Positions 6,586 through 9,477 of a stretch of DNA of 9,477 nucleotides are shown here, piece by piece (position 1 is the first letter of the stretch; each line of letters starts with the position of its first letter). The position numbers were made by a program, and so were the translations under genes. The notes beneath the pieces are model-generated. The model ran no database searches. It saw only the letters and a program-made list of their open reading frames with translations, and had not been told where the DNA came from. The DNA comes from Clostridiales bacterium. GTDB lineage: Bacteria > Bacillota > Clostridia > Christensenellales > Christensenellaceae. The stretch lies in NCBI GenBank assembly GCA_003510345.1, contig DOMW01000118.1, positions 1-9,477 of the forward strand, written 5' to 3'.

Positions 6586-6794
6586 CAATCGTCCATTTCT
6601 TTCCGCATTTCCTTTAACGCGGACATTTCAAGAGAAAGCGCGCTGCATTTACGGCTTTGTTCCAAAATTTCGGGGTCTGTAAGCGGCTTGCCTTCCGCTG
6701 CCCGCTTTTCGGTCATTTCACTCAGCTTGTCGCGTTCTTTCTCCATCTCCGCCATTTTTTCCTGAAATAAGATTATAAGCCCATTCTTATCCAA
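6585..6794 (-). CDS. Small charged helical protein, possibly related to Spo0E-type phosphatases
   Basis: A 69-aa protein with no membrane segment, rich in Glu, Lys and Met and predicted mostly helical. Two helices (about 5-33 and 41-66) are split by a turn with AAEGKPLTDPEIL (32-44). That helix-turn-helix hairpin, with LTDPEIL before an S-x-x-x motif, recalls Spo0E-family aspartyl-phosphate phosphatases. However, the family signature SQELD would align with SRKCS (47-51), so the key Asp is Ser51. It may be a degenerate relative, a binding partner, or unrelated. The start is TTG: GGAGGAG lies seven bases upstream, which is the best ribosome site in the window, and no ATG gives a comparable fit. 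The stop overlaps the phosphatase start, so the two products are probably made together. Function is unproven. Confidence 0.7.
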   Translation of the reverse strand: MDKNGLIILFQEKMAEMEKERDKLSEMTEKRAAEGKPLTDPEILEQSRKCSALSLEMSALKEMRKEMDD

Positions 6795-6798
6795 ACGC

Positions 6799-6999
6799 TC
6801 ACTCCTCCACGATTTGCGCCGAAAGTATGCCTTCCGCCGCGAAATAGCGAAGCCCGCGCCGCGCCATGCAATATGCGGCCACTTTATCGCTCCCTATTTT
6901 GCGGACATACACCCTTCTTTGCGTAAAACCATCTTTTCCCATATAACAAATGACAACCGGTTTATCTTGCGCAAGCGCCAGTTCCAGTGTTTTTTTCAC
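6799..6999 (-). CDS. Stand-alone WYL-like small protein, first gene of the operon
   Basis: A 66-aa protein starting at GTG with GGGAG five bases upstream. The frame is open back to 7056, but that longer start would overlap the promoter and lacks a ribosome site. After a short helix (2-11), residues 14-62 follow the SH3-like beta pattern of the WYL domain: PVVICYMGKDG, RRVYVRKIG, KVAAYCMARRGLRYFAAEGI. The AYC..R..LR.F..E.I string matches the second half of WYL domains in transcription regulators, where it binds ligands or nucleic acid ends. Here there is no DNA-binding domain, so it could be a sensor, a binding partner, or a nucleic-acid binder. It sits first in the operon, just downstream of a palindrome in its own promoter. 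WYL assignment is by eye and should be tested by profile search. Confidence 0.75.
   Translation of the reverse strand: MKKTLELALAQDKPVVICYMGKDGFTQRRVYVRKIGSDKVAAYCMARRGLRYFAAEGILSAQIVEE
6802..6808 (-). promoter_or_regulatory. Ribosome binding site that fixes a TTG start
   Basis: GGAGGAG on the minus strand, ending seven bases before the TTG at 6794. It overlaps the end of the WYL-like gene, so translation of the second gene is likely coupled to the first. This site decides in favour of the rare TTG codon. Confidence 0.8.
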
Positions 7000-7004
7000 T
7001 AAAT

Positions 7005-7009
7005 CTCCC
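7005..7009 (-). promoter_or_regulatory. Ribosome binding site that fixes a GTG start for the WYL-like gene
   Basis: GGGAG on the minus strand, five bases before the GTG at 6999. It rules out the longer open frame running to 7056, which has no ribosome site and would start inside the promoter. Confidence 0.75.
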
Positions 7010-7034
7010 ACAAGTAAAATACTCCTACAAAAAT

Positions 7035-7063
7035 ATAGTATCACACAAATGCACATTTGTTAA
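7035..7063 (-). promoter_or_regulatory. Promoter of the WYL-like / phosphatase / cdaA-cdaR operon
   Basis: On the minus strand the -35 box TTAACA (7063-7058, five of six consensus bases) is followed by a 17-bp spacer and a -10 box TACTAT (7040-7035, four of six). The start would be near 7028, leaving a leader of about 28 bases before the GTG. It is divergent from the plus-strand promoter. Confidence 0.7.
7045..7060. promoter_or_regulatory. Palindromic operator-like site in the minus-strand promoter spacer
   Basis: ACAAATG (7045-7051) and CATTTGT (7054-7060) form a perfect 7-bp inverted repeat with a two-base centre. It fills the spacer between -35 and -10 and overlaps the -35 box by three bases. 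That position is typical of repressor sites. No regulator gene with an obvious helix-turn-helix lies in the window. Confidence 0.55.
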
Positions 7064-7105
7064 TACCGCTGTTTACACCATCTGTTTTTCTTTTTTACGC
7101 CTTCG

Positions 7106-7114
7106 TGCTATAAT
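7106..7114 (+). promoter_or_regulatory. Extended -10 promoter for the plus-strand operon
   Basis: TGCTATAAT is a perfect -10 hexamer (7109-7114) with the TGn extension (7106-7108). The -35 region (about 7086-7091) is a T-rich run with little consensus, as expected for extended -10 promoters. The start point would fall near 7120-7122, at the first ATG itself, so the transcript may have no leader. Confidence 0.65.
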
Positions 7115-7120
7115 GCAAAT

Positions 7121-7396
7121 ATGAATTATTCCGGAATGCTGCTTTTAGATATCATCGGCACACTGGCTTTCGTTTCGGGTATCGTGTTTTTGCTGCTCGA
7201 ATTCCGGCGGCCCGGTCTCAGCAAATACTCGCTCGTGTCGTATGCGTGTTTTATGCTTACCGCATTCCTGCTTGCGGGGGATCTGCGATTCCTCCTGCTC
7301 ATCTGCGCCGGGCTTTCCGTGCTGTATGTGCTGTTGCTTGTGGCATACCGCTTAAGCCTGCGCAAAGAAAACAACAAAGACGATGGAGAAAAATAA
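7121..7396 (+). CDS. Small three-helix membrane protein, family not recognised
   Basis: A 91-aa hydrophobic protein with three likely membrane helices (about 6-27, 38-53 and 56-78) and a short charged, probably cytoplasmic tail (79-91, RLSLRKENNKDDGEK). A positively charged loop, EFRRPGLSKYS (27-37), separates helices one and two. The ATG at 7121 has no ribosome site and lies six bases after a perfect TATAAT, so it may be translated from a leaderless mRNA; an internal ATG at 7136 is possible but also lacks a well-spaced site. The stop overlaps the next gene by one base (TAATG). I do not recognise the family. Its position suggests a role with the DUF2207 membrane protein that follows. Confidence 0.75.
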   Translation: MNYSGMLLLDIIGTLAFVSGIVFLLLEFRRPGLSKYSLVSYACFMLTAFLLAGDLRFLLLICAGLSVLYVLLLVAYRLSLRKENNKDDGEK

Positions 7397-7608
7397 TGAA
7401 AATATGTCCGTTATGTAAAGTGAAATTTGAAGACGACGCCGATTTTTGCCCGGTGTGCAAGGCACAGCTCGACGACCTGAAGGTGGTGGAAAAGGCCGAA
7501 AAAGGCAAGATTCCGAAGTCCTTCTGGGTTTCCATTCTGGCTGTGTTTGCCTTTATTGTTTTTATGATTTTGCTCTACAGTTTCTTTTACAGCAAAATAC
7601 ACGGCTAG
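7396..7608 (+). CDS. Zinc-ribbon protein with a C-terminal membrane helix
   Basis: A 70-aa protein with a zinc ribbon at the start, CPLC (4-7) and CPVC (18-21). Four Cys in two CPxC knuckles should bind one zinc ion. A charged linker (22-40) leads to one membrane helix (about 44-64) and a tiny tail. With the ribbon in the cytoplasm the helix would act as a C-terminal anchor. GGAG lies seven bases before the ATG. Small 'zinc-ribbon plus helix' proteins are widespread in Gram-positive bacteria and mostly uncharacterised. The operon order places it between two membrane proteins, so a scaffold or regulatory part of a membrane complex is a reasonable inference but unproven. Confidence 0.85.
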   Translation: MKICPLCKVKFEDDADFCPVCKAQLDDLKVVEKAEKGKIPKSFWVSILAVFAFIVFMILLYSFFYSKIHG

Positions 7609-7628
7609 ATAAGCCCTGGCCCAACTTT

Positions 7629-7633
7629 GGAGG
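7629..7633 (+). promoter_or_regulatory. Ribosome binding site that fixes a TTG start for the DUF2207 gene
   Basis: GGAGG, five bases before the TTG at 7639. The open frame begins with a clear signal peptide directly after that TTG, and no in-frame ATG lies before the mature region, so the TTG start is well supported. Confidence 0.85.
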
Positions 7634-7638
7634 TTAAG

Positions 7639-9477
7639 TTGAAAAAGGTACTCATCCTATTATTGTTGATACCGCTGCTTACATTGCCGCGCGGTGCGCT
7701 TGCGGCGGCCAATTCCACGGTCACGGCGTATAACATCGATATCGTGGTGCAGGAAGACAACAGCTACGACATTACCGAGCAAATCACGCAGGAATATTCC
7801 GCGCCGTCGCACGGCATGTACCGCACGCTGCCGCTGCGCCAGGAGGCGTTTTGGCAAGGGGAAAGCGGCGAGACCGTACAGCGGAACCAGATTTTGCGCG
7901 TAAGCGACGTACGCGTGAGCGAGCAGTTTGAGCAGTCGCGCGAGGACGGAAACCTAGTGCTTAAGATTGGCGACCCGGACGCGTATGTGACAGGAGCGCG
8001 GGACTACACGATCTCGTACCGCCTAAGTGTGGGTGACGACGGTGCGGGGAGATACGACCAATTCTATTACAATATTGTCGGGCCGGAATGGGAGACGCCC
8101 ATAAGCGGCCTTTCTTTCCGTATCCAAATGCCCAAAGAGTTCGACGCCGAAAAGGTAGGCTTCAGCACAGGCGGCGTGGGTGCGAGCGGATTTGACGATA
8201 CGATGCTTGCGGTGGATGTAGCGGGCACGGAGATTACCGGGCGCTACAACGGCACGCTTTACCCGGGGCAGGCGCTCACTATGCGCGTCGAGCTGCCGCA
8301 GGGTTACTTTACAGTGCAGGACAGGAATCTGCCGTTTGTTCTTGTATGCGTTTTCATGCTTGCTGCGGCGCTCGTATTATTCCTGCTTTTCAGGCGCAAA
8401 AAAAAGCCGATTCGGACGATAGAGTTTTACCCGCCGGAGGGCATGACGCCCGCCGACATAGGATTCATCGTGGATGGCGTGACGGACGACCGGGATGTGC
8501 TGGCACTTTTGATCTACTGGGCGGATATGGGTTATATCGAGATCGACGCGCCCGAAAAATATGAGGTCACGTTCATCAAAAAGCAAGAGCTGCCCGCGGA
8601 AGCGAACGAATATGAACAACTCATGTGGAACCAGCTTTTTACCAAAGGGGAGATCTGCCGCGCGGACCAGTTGACGGTGGCTTTTTATGAGACGCTGCAA
8701 ATGACCAAAACCCGTATTAAAACGAAGTTCGAGGAAGAAAAAAACAGGGTATTTTTGAAAAAGTCCCAAATGCTGCAAGACCTTGTGAGTATGCTGGCGG
8801 CGTTCCCTGTGGCGGCGATGGCGGGTATAACGCTGTATATTAACGGTTTTTCCACGGTGTCTACGATTATCATAGCGGCGGTCATATTTTTTGCGGGGTA
8901 CGGGGCCGTGTCTTTATTCGTGGGGTTCGTGCGTGGGCTTCAGTCTGAACGCAGGCAAAAACAGGTGGAGCGGCTCATTGCTTTTCTCCTTATTACGGCG
9001 GGCATGGACGCGCTTGTAATTTTGTTTTGCTATGAGACCCTTGGCGCGTACAGTTTTATCGCGCCCGTGTGCGCGTTAATAATGGCTCTTATGACGCCCT
9101 TTTTCACCAAAAGGACAGAGCGGGGTCTTTACTGGCAGGGGCGGATACTCGGCCTCCGGGAATTCATATTGCGCGTGGAGCTTGATAAGCTGAATATGCT
9201 GGTGGAAGAAAACCCGCAATATTTCTACCATATACTGCCATACGCGTATGTGCTGGGGCTTACCGACCGCTGGGCAAAGCAGTTTGAGGCGCTTGCGTTG
9301 CAGCCGCCCAGCTGGTATTACGGCGACGGGTGGTCGACGTTTTCCTCGGTATATTTTACCAGCCTGCTCATGCGGAATATGATGTTTGTGCGTGCGAACG
9401 CCGCGACGCGGCCCAATATGAGTTCTGGCGGCGGACGTTTTGGCGGCGGCTTCGGCGGCGGGGGCGGTGGTTTTTCT
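7639..9477 (+). CDS. DUF2207-type membrane protein with signal peptide and glycine-rich C-terminus (3' end outside window)
   Basis: All 613 codons from the TTG at 7639 to the window edge are open. Residues 1-23 are a signal peptide (KKVLILLLLIPLLTLP then ALAA). An extracytoplasmic beta-rich domain (about 24-230) includes ITEQITQEYSAPSHGMYRTLP and YYNIVGPEWETPISG. One membrane helix follows (about 231-252) with a basic stop-transfer RRKKKP, then a cytoplasmic domain (about 256-380, containing MTPADIGFIVDG and DRDVLALLIYWADMGYIEI). Four further helices lie near 385-404, 409-430, 446-465 and 471-489. The final cytoplasmic part has LPYAYVLGLTDRWAKQFE, a string I associate with DUF2207 proteins (YciQ-like), and a Gly-rich tail starting near residue 597. 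Family members often end in a Gly/Ser tail, so the stop is probably just beyond 9477. No biochemical role is established for the family. It is the last visible gene of the plus-strand operon. Confidence 0.85.
   Translation, partial: MKKVLILLLLIPLLTLPRGALAAANSTVTAYNIDIVVQEDNSYDITEQITQEYSAPSHGMYRTLPLRQEAFWQGESGETVQRNQILRVSDVRVSEQFEQSREDGNLVLKIGDPDAYVTGARDYTISYRLSVGDDGAGRYDQFYYNIVGPEWETPISGLSFRIQMPKEFDAEKVGFSTGGVGASGFDDTMLAVDVAGTEITGRYNGTLYPGQALTMRVELPQGYFTVQDRNLPFVLVCVFMLAAALVLFLLFRRKKKPIRTIEFYPPEGMTPADIGFIVDGVTDDRDVLALLIYWADMGYIEIDAPEKYEVTFIKKQELPAEANEYEQLMWNQLFTKGEICRADQLTVAFYETLQMTKTRIKTKFEEEKNRVFLKKSQMLQDLVSMLAAFPVAAMAGITLYINGFSTVSTIIIAAVIFFAGYGAVSLFVGFVRGLQSERRQKQVERLIAFLLITAGMDALVILFCYETLGAYSFIAPVCALIMALMTPFFTKRTERGLYWQGRILGLREFILRVELDKLNMLVEENPQYFYHILPYAYVLGLTDRWAKQFEALALQPPSWYYGDGWSTFSSVYFTSLLMRNMMFVRANAATRPNMSSGGGRFGGGFGGGGGGFS

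Noticed and set aside
7000..7056. Longer start of the WYL-like gene at 7056, adding a hydrophobic N-terminus.
   Set aside because: It would begin inside the -35/-10 region of its own promoter, and the GTG at 6999 has the ribosome site.

Overview
The window looks like chromosome of a Gram-positive anaerobe of the Clostridia/Bacillota type with moderate GC. This rests on HPr kinase/phosphorylase beside murB, the cdaA-cdaR (diadenylate cyclase and YbbR protein) pair, a SpoIIE-family phosphatase, strong GGAGG-type ribosome binding sites with GTG and TTG starts, and compact operons with ATGA-type overlaps. No tRNA, rRNA, CRISPR array, transposase or phage gene is visible. Naming a genus would be a guess.

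Minus strand, read from 7063 down to 1. A promoter at 7035-7063 with a 16-bp palindrome in its spacer drives a 66-aa WYL-like protein (6799-6999), a 69-aa charged helical protein (6585-6794), a PAS-PP2C (SpoIIE-type) phosphatase (5494-6585), cdaA (4568-5467) and cdaR (3309-4571). These genes are 4 to 26 bp apart or overlapping, so they form one probable signalling operon around c-di-AMP synthesis. After cdaR come a 57-nt imperfect hairpin and a MinD-like P-loop ATPase gene (2553-3221). The glmM gene that usually follows cdaR in Bacilli is absent.

A 419-bp gene-free gap (2134-2552) follows. It holds three strong dyads in a row and, at its far end, a TATAAT promoter for the next group. I read it as a structured, possibly dispersed, non-coding element. 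The second minus-strand group is a Cof-type HAD phosphatase (1342-2133), hprK (374-1294) and the start of murB (cut by the window edge at 1). Such clusters usually continue with rapZ, yvcK and whiA.

Plus strand, 7106 to the end. A divergent promoter with an extended -10 lies so close to the first ATG that the transcript may be leaderless. It drives a three-helix membrane protein (7121-7396), a zinc-ribbon protein with one membrane helix (7396-7608) and a long DUF2207-type membrane protein (7639 to beyond 9477) whose glycine-rich tail runs off the window.

Taken together the region combines envelope and carbon-regulation housekeeping genes (murB, hprK, cdaA-cdaR) with poorly characterised small proteins and a Cys-bearing PAS phosphatase. 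I see no clear defence or mobile system. The best candidates for something undescribed are the structured gap, the small WYL/helical proteins that lead into the phosphatase-cdaA operon, and the leaderless DUF2207 operon.
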